Assembly: GCF_000252995.1 (NCBI RefSeq)
Contig: NC_015761.1
Location: 1,860,001 to 1,924,000 of the forward strand
Source: Salmonella bongori NCTC 12419
Lineage (GTDB): Bacteria > Pseudomonadota > Gammaproteobacteria > Enterobacterales > Enterobacteriaceae
DNA length: 64,000 nt
Reading direction: 5' to 3'
Both the position numbers and the translations under genes were made by a program. The notes under the pieces were generated by a model. It was not told where the DNA came from. It searched no databases and saw only the letters and a list, made by a program, of their open reading frames with translations. Below are positions 33,094-41,804 of this stretch, piece after piece (position 1 is the stretch's first letter; every line of letters begins with the position of its first letter).

Positions 33094-33705
33094 TCATAAC
33101 GCAGCGCGTAACGCGTCGCGAATCAGTGTTTCACTGCTGGCGTCCGGACGGGCGATTTTACTTATCATCCGGCTGGCTTCTTGTGGTTTATAACCCAGCG
33201 CCACCAGCGCAGCTACCGCTTCCTGCTCAGCGTCTTCCGTTACCGGACTGGCTGGCGATGCCAGTACCAGATCGGTCGCTGGCGTAAAGAGATCGCCATG
33301 CAGTCCCTTAAAGCGGTCTTTCATTTCGACAATCAACCGCTCAGCGGTTTTCTTGCCAATACCTGGCAGTTTCACCAGCGCCGCAGGATCTTCGCGCTCA
33401 ACCGCGTTAACGAACTGCTGTGCCGACATGCCGGAAAGGATGGCTAATGCCAGCTTCGGTCCGACGCCGTTCGTCTTAATCAATTCTTTAAACAGGGTAC
33501 GTTCCTGTTTGTTGTTGAAACCATAAAGCAACTGAGCATCTTCACGCACCACAAAATGGGTAAAGACGATGGTTTCCTGCCCCGCTTCCGGCAACTCATA
33601 AAAGCAGGTCATCGGCATATGCACTTCATAGCCGACGCCGCCCGCCTCCAGAAGTACCAGCGGAGGTTGTTTTTCGAGAATAATGCCTCTGAGTCTGCCT
33701 ATCAC
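33094..33705 (-). CDS. ruvA: Holliday junction DNA-binding protein RuvA
   Basis: 203 residues: an OB-fold domain (1-64), helix-hairpin-helix domain (GVGPKLALAILSG and LPGIGKKTAERLIVEM) and the C-terminal RuvB-contacting domain (about 150-203). Tetramers hold the four-way junction flat and load RuvB. The first gene of ruvAB; the LexA palindrome lies 53 bases upstream. Confidence 0.98.
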   Translation of the reverse strand: MIGRLRGIILEKQPPLVLLEAGGVGYEVHMPMTCFYELPEAGQETIVFTHFVVREDAQLLYGFNNKQERTLFKELIKTNGVGPKLALAILSGMSAQQFVNAVEREDPAALVKLPGIGKKTAERLIVEMKDRFKGLHGDLFTPATDLVLASPASPVTEDAEQEAVAALVALGYKPQEASRMISKIARPDASSETLIRDALRAAL

Positions 33706-33748
33706 ATGACGCTCCTGCGTTGGGGCCGAAAAAATATAGCTGTATCAT

Positions 33749-33776
33749 AAAAAAAGGCTGGATAGATATCCAGCCT
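33749..33776. promoter_or_regulatory. LexA box of ruvAB that is also the ruvC terminator
   Basis: CTGGATAGATATCCAG (33758-33773) is a CTGG-type LexA operator close to the E. coli ruvA SOS box. It is embedded in the 22-base palindrome 33755-33776 (AGGCTGGATA / TATCCAGCCT). On the minus strand the palindrome is followed by TTTTTTT (33755-33749), a classic Rho-independent terminator for ruvC, whose stop is 10 bases before it. One sequence thus seems to serve both roles. Confidence 0.8.
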
Positions 33777-33785
33777 CATTTGTTA

Positions 33786-34307
33786 TTAACGTAACCTTCC
33801 GCGAGCCAGATTCAGTCGCGACTCGCTCATTTGCATCGCATTCTGGCTGACGTGGCAATGCGTAATGGCGATAGCCAGCGCATCTGCCGCATCCGCCTGC
33901 GGATTAGCTGGCAGTTTTAACAAGGTACGCACCATGTGTTGCACCTGGCTTTTTTCCGCGCTGCCAATACCAACGACAGTTTGCTTCACCTGACGCGCCG
34001 CGTATTCAAACACCGGCAATTCCTGATTGACCGCCGCCACAATCGCCACGCCGCGCGCCTGCCCCAGCTTTAGGGCCGAGTCGGCATTCTTCGCCATAAA
34101 CACCTGTTCGATAGCAAAGTAGTCCGGCTGGAATTGCGTGATGATTTCCGTTACGCCTGCGTAGATGAGCTTCAGGCGAGACGGCAAATCATCAACTTTA
34201 GTACGAATACATCCACTGCCCAGATAGGTCAGTTGCCTGCCCACCTGGCGGATAACGCCATAACCGGTAACGCGCGAGCCGGGGTCAATACCAAGAATAA
34301 TCGACAC
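33786..34307 (-). CDS. ruvC: Holliday junction resolvase RuvC
   Basis: 173 residues from the GTG at 34307, with AGGGGG seven bases upstream; this gives the E. coli length and N-terminus (SIILGIDPGSRVTGYG). An ATG six codons earlier is unlikely. The acidic active-site residues lie in GIDPGS, FAIEQVF and ADAADALAIA. The protein cuts Holliday junctions symmetrically. Follows yebC by 36 bases in the aspS-nudB-yebC-ruvC row and, unlike ruvAB, would not be under the LexA box. Confidence 0.96.
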   Translation of the reverse strand: MSIILGIDPGSRVTGYGVIRQVGRQLTYLGSGCIRTKVDDLPSRLKLIYAGVTEIITQFQPDYFAIEQVFMAKNADSALKLGQARGVAIVAAVNQELPVFEYAARQVKQTVVGIGSAEKSQVQHMVRTLLKLPANPQADAADALAIAITHCHVSQNAMQMSESRLNLARGRLR

Positions 34308-34343
34308 GCTATTCCCCCTGCCCACAGACGTTTAACAGCGCCA

Positions 34344-35084
34344 TTACAGGGTCGCCGCCACCTCATCAGAGATCTCACCGTTATGGTAGACTTCCTGGAC
34401 ATCGTCGCAGTCTTCCAGCATATCGATCAGACGCAGTAGTTTCGGCGCGGTTTCCGCATCCATATCCGCTTTGGTTGACGGAATCATAGATACTTCTGCA
34501 CTGTCCGCTTTCAGCCCTGCCGCTTCCAGCGCGTCACGCACTTTGCCCATCTCTTCCCAGGCAGTATAAACATCAATCGCGCCATCATCATAGGTTACAA
34601 CGTCTTCCGCGCCAGCTTCCAGAGCCGCTTCCATGATGGTGTCTTCATCGCCTTTCTCAAAGGAGATGACGCCTTTTTTACTGAACAGATAAGCAACCGA
34701 GCCATCCGTACCCAGATTACCACCGCATTTGCTGAAAGCATGGCGGACTTCCGCTACGGTGCGGTTGCGGTTATCGCTCAAACACTCAATCATAATCGCC
34801 GTGCCGCCAGGACCGTAGCCTTCATAAATGATGGTTTCCATGTCCGCATCATCATCGCCGCCTACGCCACGCGCGATGGCGCGGTTCAGTGTGTCGCGGG
34901 TCATGTTATTGGCCAGCGCTTTATCCACGGCAGCGCGCAGGCGCGGGTTGGCATCCGGATCGCCGCCGCCCAGTTTAGCTGCCGTTACCAGTTCACGAAT
35001 AATTTTAGTGAAGATTTTACCGCGCTTGGCATCCTGCGCAGCTTTACGATGTCTGGTGTTGGCCCATTTACTATGACCTGCCAT
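34344..35084 (-). CDS. yebC: YebC/PmpR family protein
   Basis: 246 residues, starting MAGHSKWANTRHRKAAQDAKRG, the invariant N-terminus of this family. It is very acidic in the C-terminal half. Members were first described as transcriptional regulators; related proteins have since been linked to translation of polyproline-like stretches. Its place between nudB and ruvC is widely conserved in gamma-proteobacteria. Confidence 0.96.
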   Translation of the reverse strand: MAGHSKWANTRHRKAAQDAKRGKIFTKIIRELVTAAKLGGGDPDANPRLRAAVDKALANNMTRDTLNRAIARGVGGDDDADMETIIYEGYGPGGTAIMIECLSDNRNRTVAEVRHAFSKCGGNLGTDGSVAYLFSKKGVISFEKGDEDTIMEAALEAGAEDVVTYDDGAIDVYTAWEEMGKVRDALEAAGLKADSAEVSMIPSTKADMDAETAPKLLRLIDMLEDCDDVQEVYHNGEISDEVAATL

Positions 35085-35111
35085 AAATATTTCCTCAAAA
35101 AAGCGCGCCTT

Positions 35112-35564
35112 TCAGGCGACGTTAATGACAAACTCTTCAATCGCCTGGCGGTTACTCCAGGACTTGGTAAGCGCCGCCGCGGCAGGCGCATCAAGCCACT
35201 GGTAAGTCAGATGTTCAGTGAATATCACCCGACGTTCATGCGGTAACGCAAGACAGAACCACGATTCTGTATTGTGCGTAACGCCCGGCGCATAGCGATG
35301 ACGTAAATGAGAAAAAATCTCAAAATCCACCGTACGTTGGCAGTCGATTAAGGTCAATTGCTCTGCCGCAATATCAATCGTGACCTCTTCTTTAACCTCA
35401 CGCACAGCGGCCTGCAGCGCCGTTTCCCCCTCTTCTATACTGCCAGTCACCGACTGCCAGAAATCCGGGTCGTCGCGTCGCTGCAACATTAGCACCCGTT
35501 TCGTATCTTGCGCGTAGATAACCACCAGGACAGAAACGGGGCGCTTGTACACGTTATTCTTCAC
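35112..35564 (-). CDS. nudB: dihydroneopterin triphosphate diphosphatase NudB
   Basis: 150 residues with a complete Nudix box (GSIEEGETALQAAVREVKEE, from about residue 38). NudB removes pyrophosphate from dihydroneopterin triphosphate, an early step of folate synthesis, and also acts on dATP in vitro. Starts MKNNVYKRPVSVLVVIYAQ. Lies 27 bases upstream of yebC and about 100 bases after aspS. Confidence 0.95.
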   Translation of the reverse strand: MKNNVYKRPVSVLVVIYAQDTKRVLMLQRRDDPDFWQSVTGSIEEGETALQAAVREVKEEVTIDIAAEQLTLIDCQRTVDFEIFSHLRHRYAPGVTHNTESWFCLALPHERRVIFTEHLTYQWLDAPAAAALTKSWSNRQAIEEFVINVA

Positions 35565-35666
35565 TCTGCCTCGCTATTGGCTGTTGAGTGACGCATCTCA
35601 GTCATGAGACTCGCCCTTACGGGCCACCGCGATACATTACGAATGGTGTCGTGTACAGAGTTCATA

Positions 35667-37439
35667 TCAGTTATTCCCAGCCTTCTTCACCACCTGAATA
35701 CCCAGTTCAGTCAACGCCGCCTGGTTGGCGAAACTCGGCGCCTCGGTCATCAGACACGCGGCAGCCGTTGTTTTCGGGAAGGCGATAACATCACGAATAT
35801 TGTCGGTCCCCGTCAACAACATGGTCAAACGGTCCAGACCAAATGCCAGACCCGCGTGCGGTGGCGTACCGTATTTCAGCGCATCCAGCAGGAAGCCGAA
35901 TTTTTCACGCTGCTCCTGCTCATTGATACCGAGAATACCAAATACGGTTTGTTGCATTTCACCGTTGTGAATACGCACCGAGCCGCCGCCCACTTCGTAG
36001 CCATTAATTACCATGTCATACGCGTTAGCAACCGCCTCTTCAGGCGCGGCTTTCAGTTCCGACGCCGTCATGTCGCGCGGAGCGGTAAACGGATGGTGCA
36101 TTGCCGTCAGGCCGCCTTCACCATCGTCTTCGAACATTGGGAAGTCAATTACCCACAGTGGCGCCCATTTATCTTCGTCAGTCAGGCTCAGGTCTTTACC
36201 CAATTTCAGACGCAGCGCGCCCAGCGCATCGGCAACCACTTTTTTGTTATCGGCGCCGAAGAAGATCATATCGCCATCCTGCGCACCAGTACGCTCAAGA
36301 ATCGCTTCCACGATTTCCGCCGTCAGGAACTTCGCCACCGGACTGTTGATTCCGTCCAGACCTTTCGCGCGCTCGTTAACTTTGATATATGCCAGCCCTT
36401 TCGCGCCGTAGATTTTAACAAAGCTGCCGTAATCGTCGATCTGCTTGCGGCTAAGCTGTGCACCGCCCGGTACACGCAGCGCAGCCACGCGGCCTTTCGG
36501 ATCGTTTGCTGGGCCCGCGAAGACCGCGAATTCAACCGTTTTCAGCAGGTCAGCGACATCCACCAGTTCCATCGGGTTGCGCAGATCCGGTTTGTCGGAA
36601 CCATAACGACGCTCCGCCTCTGCAAACGTCATCACCGGGAAATCGCCCAGATCCACGCCTTTCACTTCCAGCCACAGATGGCGTACTAACGCCTCCATCA
36701 CTTCACGTACCTGCGGCGCAGTCATGAAAGAGGTCTCTACATCGATCTGGGTAAACTCAGGCTGACGGTCAGCACGTAAGTCTTCATCACGGAAGCATTT
36801 GACTATCTGATAATAGCGGTCGAAACCGGACATCATCAGCAACTGTTTGAACAGCTGAGGCGACTGCGGCAGCGCGTAGAATTTACCTTTATGAACACGT
36901 GAAGGCACCAGGTAGTCGCGCGCGCCTTCCGGCGTGGCTTTGGTCAGCATTGGCGTTTCGATATCAAGGAAACCGTGATCGTCCATAAAACGACGCACCA
37001 GACTGGTAATTTTAGCGCGGGTTTTCAGACGTTGCGCCATTTCCGGACGACGCAAATCCAGATAGCGGTATTTAAGACGCGCTTCTTCGGTGTTCACGTG
37101 GTTGGCATCAAGCGGCAGTGAGTCTGCGCGGTTGATAATAGAGAGAGAAGACGCCAGCACTTCAATTTCGCCGGTCGCCATATCCGCATTGACGTTTTTC
37201 TCGTCACGCGCACGCACGGTGCCCGTAACCTGGATGCAGAACTCATTACGCAGTTCGGAGGCCAGCTTTAACGCGTCCGCACGATCCGGATCGAAAAACA
37301 CCTGCACAATACCTTCGCGGTCGCGCATATCGATAAAGATCAGGCTGCCAAGATCACGACGGCGGTTGACCCAACCACACAGAGTCACCTGCTGCCCCAC
37401 GTGGGACAGACGTAGCTGTCCGCAATATTCTGTACGCAT
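35667..37439 (-). CDS. aspS: aspartyl-tRNA synthetase
   Basis: 590 residues, bacterial-type class II synthetase. The N-terminal OB anticodon-binding domain is followed by the catalytic core with motif 2 (FRDEDLRADRQPEFTQID), the GAD insertion domain, and motif 3 (GLAFGLDRLTMLLTG). The C-terminus is FANQAALTELGIQVVKKAGNN. Joins Asp to tRNA-Asp. A TATAAT element lies about 100 bases upstream. First gene of the leftward aspS-nudB-yebC-ruvC group. Confidence 0.98.
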   Translation of the reverse strand: MRTEYCGQLRLSHVGQQVTLCGWVNRRRDLGSLIFIDMRDREGIVQVFFDPDRADALKLASELRNEFCIQVTGTVRARDEKNVNADMATGEIEVLASSLSIINRADSLPLDANHVNTEEARLKYRYLDLRRPEMAQRLKTRAKITSLVRRFMDDHGFLDIETPMLTKATPEGARDYLVPSRVHKGKFYALPQSPQLFKQLLMMSGFDRYYQIVKCFRDEDLRADRQPEFTQIDVETSFMTAPQVREVMEALVRHLWLEVKGVDLGDFPVMTFAEAERRYGSDKPDLRNPMELVDVADLLKTVEFAVFAGPANDPKGRVAALRVPGGAQLSRKQIDDYGSFVKIYGAKGLAYIKVNERAKGLDGINSPVAKFLTAEIVEAILERTGAQDGDMIFFGADNKKVVADALGALRLKLGKDLSLTDEDKWAPLWVIDFPMFEDDGEGGLTAMHHPFTAPRDMTASELKAAPEEAVANAYDMVINGYEVGGGSVRIHNGEMQQTVFGILGINEQEQREKFGFLLDALKYGTPPHAGLAFGLDRLTMLLTGTDNIRDVIAFPKTTAAACLMTEAPSFANQAALTELGIQVVKKAGNN

Positions 37440-37540
37440 GAGATATCCCTTAACTTAGCCGCAGGCGGCTGTAGCCTGTCATGCAGGCGACGAAGTCGCA
37501 GCGTTAGCTGTATGTCACAACTGAATGAAAAAAGGCGGCT

Positions 37541-37546
37541 ATTATA
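37541..37546 (-). promoter_or_regulatory. candidate -10 element of aspS
   Basis: A perfect TATAAT on the minus strand, about 100 bases upstream of the aspS start codon and upstream of its leader. No good -35 at the standard distance was found. Confidence 0.4.
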
Positions 37547-37621
37547 CTGGAAATTCTGCCGCACGATAAGAGTCAATCCAGAATGGGGGCGACTACTTAG
37601 CCGTTTCATCCGGGATTAGCT

Positions 37622-37652
37622 CCGGGTTTATACTGACTGTACCCGGGTTTTT
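37622..37652 (+). terminator. terminator-like hairpin with no gene upstream
   Basis: CCGGGT (37622-37627) pairs with ACCCGG (37641-37646), followed by GTTTTT. It lies in the 323-base gap between the divergent aspS and yecD. It may end a short leader or small RNA on the plus strand; the rest of the gap holds only promoter-like AT-rich sequence and the yecD ribosome-binding site. Confidence 0.4.
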
Positions 37653-37762
37653 CACACGGGTATTGCGTATGCTCACAAAAATTAACAATATTTATCGCCG
37701 CTTTCCTCTTTAATCGCGATTAAGGTGTAACGAAATCAGCTATTTTTAGGAGAGTAATTATC

Positions 37763-38329
37763 ATGTTGAAGCTCAACGCGGCAACAACTGCCCTTGTGGT
37801 GATTGATTTACAGGAGGGTATTCTGCCCTTTGCTGGTGGCCCTTATACGGCAAATGACGTGGTCACCCGCGCCGCGCGACTGGCGGAAAAGTGTCGAGCC
37901 AGCGGCTCGCCCGTGGTTATGGTACGCGTCGGATGGTCTGACGATTATGCCGAAGCGTTAAAACAGCCCGTGGATGCCGCAACGCCTGCGCAAGCGTTGC
38001 CGGAAAACTGGTGGACCTGGCCAACAGCGTTGGGTAAAAAGGACAGCGATCTGGAAGTGACTAAACGCCAGTGGGGCGCGTTTTACGGTACCGATCTGGA
38101 ATTACAGCTTCGCCGCCGGGGTATCGACACCATCATATTGTGCGGGATTTCAACCAATATCGGCGTCGAATCCACAGCGCGTAACGCCTGGGAATTGGGA
38201 TTCAATCTTATTATTGCCGAAGACGCCTGTAGCGCTGCCAGCAGTGAGCAGCATCAGGGCAGCATGACGCATATTTTCCCGCGCATTGGCCGGGTACGCC
38301 GCTTAGAGGATATTATAAACGCCTTATGA
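37763..38329 (+). CDS. yecD: isochorismatase-family protein YecD
   Basis: 188 residues, with the isochorismatase-like hydrolase fold: catalytic Asp in LVVIDLQEGILPFAGG and Lys in VTKRQWGAF. The position of the usual nucleophilic Cys is Gly in CGISTNIGVESTAR, as in true isochorismatases rather than in the cysteine amidases. The substrate is unknown. TTTTAGGAGAG upstream is a good ribosome-binding site. The stop overlaps the yecE start by four bases. Confidence 0.93.
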   Translation: MLKLNAATTALVVIDLQEGILPFAGGPYTANDVVTRAARLAEKCRASGSPVVMVRVGWSDDYAEALKQPVDAATPAQALPENWWTWPTALGKKDSDLEVTKRQWGAFYGTDLELQLRRRGIDTIILCGISTNIGVESTARNAWELGFNLIIAEDACSAASSEQHQGSMTHIFPRIGRVRRLEDIINAL

Positions 38330-39144
38330 TCTACATTGGCTTGCCGCAATGGTCACACCCAAAATGGGGGCGACTTGGCATCACCAGTCTGGAAGAGTAT
38401 GCCCGCCACTTTAATTGTGTGGAGGGCAACACCACGCTGTACGCACTGCCGAAAGCGGAAATTGTCGATCGCTGGTATGCGCAAACTACGGACGATTTCC
38501 GTTTTTGCTTTAAATTTCCCGCCACCATTTCTCACCAGGCCGCACTACGTCACTGCGACGATCTGGTGCAGGAATTTTTTACCCGGCTGGCGCCGCTGGA
38601 AACGCGCATTGGCCAATACTGGCTGCAGTTGCCCGCCGCCTTTGGACCGCGCGATTTGCCTGCCTTATGGCAGTTTCTTGAGGCGCTCCCCGCCACGTTT
38701 ACCTATGGGGTGGAGGTTCGCCACCCACTATTTTTCAACAAAGGCGAGGATGAACAACGGCTCAATCGCGGGTTACATGAACGTGGCATAAACCGAGTGA
38801 TCCTGGATAGTCGTCCGGTACATGCCGCTCACCCGCATAACGAGGCCGTCCGCGACGCGCAGCGGAAAAAGCCCAAAGTCCCGGTACATGCGGTTGTGAC
38901 GGCCAGCCATCCGATGGTGCGTTTCATCGGTAGTGATAATATGGCGCAAAGCCGTGAGTTTTTCGCCGCCTGGTTGCAGAAGCTCCCACAGTGGCGGCAG
39001 ACCACCACGCCGTTTCTGTTTTTACATACCCCGGATATTGCGCAGGCACCGGAACTGGTAAACACGCTTTGGCATGATTTGCGCAACGCCTTACCGGAAA
39101 TCGGCGCTGCTCCGTCCATTCCACAGCAATCTTCTCTTTTCTGA
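38326..39144 (+). CDS. yecE: DUF72 family protein YecE
   Basis: 272 residues with a TIM-barrel-like DUF72 fold: MIYIGLPQWSHPKWG at the start, VEGNTTLYALP near residue 35, and FKFPATISH near 70. Its function is not known. Coupled to yecD by an ATGA overlap. The C-terminus ends SIPQQSSLF. Confidence 0.93.
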   Translation: MIYIGLPQWSHPKWGRLGITSLEEYARHFNCVEGNTTLYALPKAEIVDRWYAQTTDDFRFCFKFPATISHQAALRHCDDLVQEFFTRLAPLETRIGQYWLQLPAAFGPRDLPALWQFLEALPATFTYGVEVRHPLFFNKGEDEQRLNRGLHERGINRVILDSRPVHAAHPHNEAVRDAQRKKPKVPVHAVVTASHPMVRFIGSDNMAQSREFFAAWLQKLPQWRQTTTPFLFLHTPDIAQAPELVNTLWHDLRNALPEIGAAPSIPQQSSLF

Positions 39145-39195
39145 AAATGCCCCCTATCATAGACAGTGCCATCAGCCATTTTAAAGGGAGTTTGT

Positions 39196-39591
39196 ATGGT
39201 AAGCGCGCTGTATGCCGTTTTGGGTGCGTTATTGTTAATGAAGTTCTCTTTTAATGTTGTTCGCTTGCGAATGCAATACCGTGTCGCCTATGGCGACGGC
39301 GGTTTTAGCGAACTTCAAAGCGCAATCCGTATTCATGGTAATGCGGTAGAATATATACCTGTCGCGCTGGTGCTGCTGCTGTTTATGGAAATGAACGGCG
39401 CCGAAACATGGATGGTACATATCTGCGGCATCATTTTAATCGCCGGTCGGCTGATGCATTATTACGGCTTCCACCATCGTCTGTTTCGCTGGCGACGAGC
39501 AGGGATGAACGCCACCTGGTGCGCCTTGTTGCTGATGGTGCTGGCTAACCTTTGGTATATGCCCTGGGAGTTGGTTTTCTCTCTGTATTAG
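39196..39591 (+). CDS. yecN: MAPEG-family membrane protein YecN
   Basis: 131 residues from the ATG at 39196 with AAGGGAG upstream; an earlier in-frame start adds 10 residues that are not conserved. Four membrane segments and the MAPEG features RMQYRVAYGDGG and AIRIHGNAVEYIPVAL are present. MAPEG proteins are glutathione- or lipid-active membrane enzymes; the role of YecN is unknown. Confidence 0.93.
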   Translation: MVSALYAVLGALLLMKFSFNVVRLRMQYRVAYGDGGFSELQSAIRIHGNAVEYIPVALVLLLFMEMNGAETWMVHICGIILIAGRLMHYYGFHHRLFRWRRAGMNATWCALLLMVLANLWYMPWELVFSLY

Positions 39592-39630
39592 CGCACAATA
39601 CGCGCCTTTCTTTTTCCGGATTTATACGTT

Positions 39631-40374
39631 ATGTCTCACCGCGACACGCTTTTTTCCGCGCCTATCGCCCATCTCGGCGACTGGACTTTTGATGAACGAG
39701 TAGCCGAAGTTTTCCCCGACATGATCCAACGTTCGGTGCCGGGCTATTCTACTATCATTTCGATGATCGGCATGTTGGCCGAACGTTTTGTGCAGCCGGG
39801 CACGCAGGTCTACGATCTGGGTTGCTCGCTGGGCGCTGCAACGCTGTCGGTTCGTCGTAATATCCGTCATGATCATTGTCGGATTATTGCCGTGGACAAT
39901 TCCCCGGCCATGATTGAACGCTGTCGACGCCATATTAATGCGTATAAAGCGCCGACGCCGGTCGAGGTCGTTGAAGGCGATATCCGCGATATCACCATTG
40001 AGAACGCCTCGATGGTGGTGCTGAATTTTACCCTGCAATTCCTTGAACCTGCCGAACGCCAGGCATTGCTGGATAAGATTTACCAGGGGTTAAATCCCGG
40101 CGGCGCGTTGGTACTATCGGAAAAATTCAGCTTTGAAGACACCAAAGTGGGCGAGCTGTTATTCAACATGCACCACGACTTTAAACGTGCGAATGGGTAC
40201 AGCGAACTGGAGATCAGCCAGAAGCGCAGTATGCTGGAAAACGTCATGCTCACCGACTCGGTTGAAACGCATAAAGCGCGCCTGCGTAAGGCGGGTTTCG
40301 AACACAGTGAGCTGTGGTTCCAGTGCTTTAATTTCGGTTCGCTTGTTGCGTTAAAAGCTGGAGTTGCCGCATGA
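39631..40374 (+). CDS. cmoA: carboxy-S-adenosylmethionine synthase CmoA
   Basis: 247 residues, Rossmann-fold SAM enzyme with motif YDLGCSLGAATLS near residue 60 and VVLNFTLQFL near 128. It converts SAM and prephenate to carboxy-SAM, the donor used by CmoB. The stop overlaps the cmoB start (ATGA). Confidence 0.97.
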   Translation: MSHRDTLFSAPIAHLGDWTFDERVAEVFPDMIQRSVPGYSTIISMIGMLAERFVQPGTQVYDLGCSLGAATLSVRRNIRHDHCRIIAVDNSPAMIERCRRHINAYKAPTPVEVVEGDIRDITIENASMVVLNFTLQFLEPAERQALLDKIYQGLNPGGALVLSEKFSFEDTKVGELLFNMHHDFKRANGYSELEISQKRSMLENVMLTDSVETHKARLRKAGFEHSELWFQCFNFGSLVALKAGVAA

Positions 40375-41342
40375 TCGAGTTTGGTAACTTTTATCAGCTC
40401 ATTGCCAAAAATCATCTTTCCCACTGGCTGGAAACGTTGCCTGCGCAAATTGCCGCCTGGCAACGCGAGCAACAGCATGGCTTGTTTAAACAGTGGTCGA
40501 ACGCCGTTGAATTTCTACCTGAACTCACCCCCTGGCGTCTGGATTTACTGCACAGCGTCACGGCGGAAAGCGAAACGCCGCTCAGCGAGGGTCAGCTAAA
40601 GCGCATGGATACGTTACTGCGTAATCTGATGCCGTGGCGTAAAGGCCCGTTCTCGCTGTATGGCGTGAATATTGACACCGAATGGCGTTCCGACTGGAAG
40701 TGGGATCGCGTACTACCGCATCTGTCAGATTTAACTGGCCGGACGATCCTTGATGTTGGTTGCGGCAGCGGCTATCACTTGTGGCGAATGATTGGCGCAG
40801 GCGCGCATCTGGCGGTAGGCATCGACCCTACACAACTTTTCCTCTGCCAGTTTGAGGCAGTACGCAAACTGTTGGGTAATGATCAGCGCGCGCACCTGCT
40901 GCCGTTGGGTATTGAACAACTCCCGGCGCTAAAAGCGTTTGATACGGTCTTTTCAATGGGGGTGCTTTATCATCGACGCTCACCGCTGGAGCATCTGTGG
41001 CAGTTAAAAGATCAGTTGGTCAACGAGGGTGAGCTGGTGCTCGAAACGCTGGTCGTTGACGGTGATGAAAATACCGTACTGGTCCCCGGCGATCGTTATG
41101 CCCGGATGCGTAACGTCTATTTTATCCCTTCCGCGCCAGCGTTAAAAAAATGGCTGGAGAAATGCGGTTTTATTGATGTGCGTATTGCTGACGTTTGCGT
41201 CACCACCACCGAAGAGCAGCGTCGCACCGAATGGATGGTGACCGAATCGCTGGCCGATTTTCTCAACCCGAACGATCGCAGCAAGACGGTGGAAGGCTAT
41301 CCCGCCCCGCAGCGCGCGGTGCTGATTGCGCGTAAACCGTGA
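40371..41342 (+). CDS. cmoB: tRNA U34 carboxymethyltransferase CmoB
   Basis: 323 residues. The SAM-type domain starts near residue 120 (ILDVGCGSGYHLWRM); VFSMGVLYHRRSP follows near 195. It transfers the carboxymethyl group from carboxy-SAM to 5-hydroxyuridine at the wobble position 34 of several tRNAs (cmo5U). Translationally coupled to cmoA. Confidence 0.97.
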   Translation: MIEFGNFYQLIAKNHLSHWLETLPAQIAAWQREQQHGLFKQWSNAVEFLPELTPWRLDLLHSVTAESETPLSEGQLKRMDTLLRNLMPWRKGPFSLYGVNIDTEWRSDWKWDRVLPHLSDLTGRTILDVGCGSGYHLWRMIGAGAHLAVGIDPTQLFLCQFEAVRKLLGNDQRAHLLPLGIEQLPALKAFDTVFSMGVLYHRRSPLEHLWQLKDQLVNEGELVLETLVVDGDENTVLVPGDRYARMRNVYFIPSAPALKKWLEKCGFIDVRIADVCVTTTEEQRRTEWMVTESLADFLNPNDRSKTVEGYPAPQRAVLIARKP

Positions 41343-41378
41343 TGGATTGCCGAATGACCGTTACGTATAGCACCGTTT

Positions 41379-41498
41379 CTCCAAAATAGTTCAAGTTGCA
41401 GCAAGGCGGCAACGCAGCAAATCCCCGGGAGCGTAGATCACTACGTGACCGGGGTGCGCGAGGCGGCCAACGCTGCTGTGGCTTGAAATATGAAGGAG
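41379..41498. repeat. ERIC (IRU) element
   Basis: A 120-base imperfect palindrome. The ends CTCCAAAATAGTTCAAG and CTTGAAATATGAAGGAG are near-complements. The core AATCCCCGGGAGCGTAGATC, followed by ACTACGTGACCGGGGTG, resembles the ERIC core used for ERIC PCR primers. It fills the gap between convergent cmoB and cutC/MicL. Confidence 0.85.
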
Positions 41499-41531
41499 AA
41501 AAAAAGGCCCCTGTTGAATTGGCAGGGGCCT
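41498..41531 (-). terminator. shared terminator of cutC and MicL
   Basis: On the minus strand AGGCCCCTG / CAGGGGCCT (41505-41531) is followed by TTTTTTT (41505-41499). Immediately beyond lies the ERIC element. Confidence 0.9.
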
Positions 41532-41804
41532 GGTACGAGCAAGCATCATATTGGGCGACATGATGCAACGGTAAAAATCATTTGGCCTGATGGCGAACAA
41601 TGATTCCTTTCATTTCAGCGACCGCTGCACCCTCTACCGCATAGCGGGAATACTCATCAGCCTGCCCATCGGCAGACATTGATAACCCCTGATTGCGATA
41701 GCGCATCGGCGAAGCCAGTAAGACTCCGGCGGAACTGTGTACTTCCCGTACTCCGGCATCGAGGAACTTCTGCAGGTTATTTGCGCGAACCCCCGCACCA
41801 GCCA
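41498..41804 (-). ncRNA. micL: MicL (RyeF) sigma-E-dependent small RNA from the 3' end of cutC
   Basis: In E. coli MicL is about 307 nt, starts inside cutC from a sigma-E promoter, shares the cutC terminator and is trimmed to an 80-nt form (MicL-S) that represses lpp. Here a sigma-E-type promoter inside cutC predicts a start near 41804. The terminator ends near 41498, giving 307 nt. The last 80 nt (about 41498-41577) lie just past the cutC stop. Identification rests on position and promoter, with no alignment made. Confidence 0.75.

Noticed and set aside
35604..36689. 361-codon open frame on the plus strand
   Set aside because: It is fully antisense to aspS, has no ribosome-binding site and is explained by the codon pattern of aspS.
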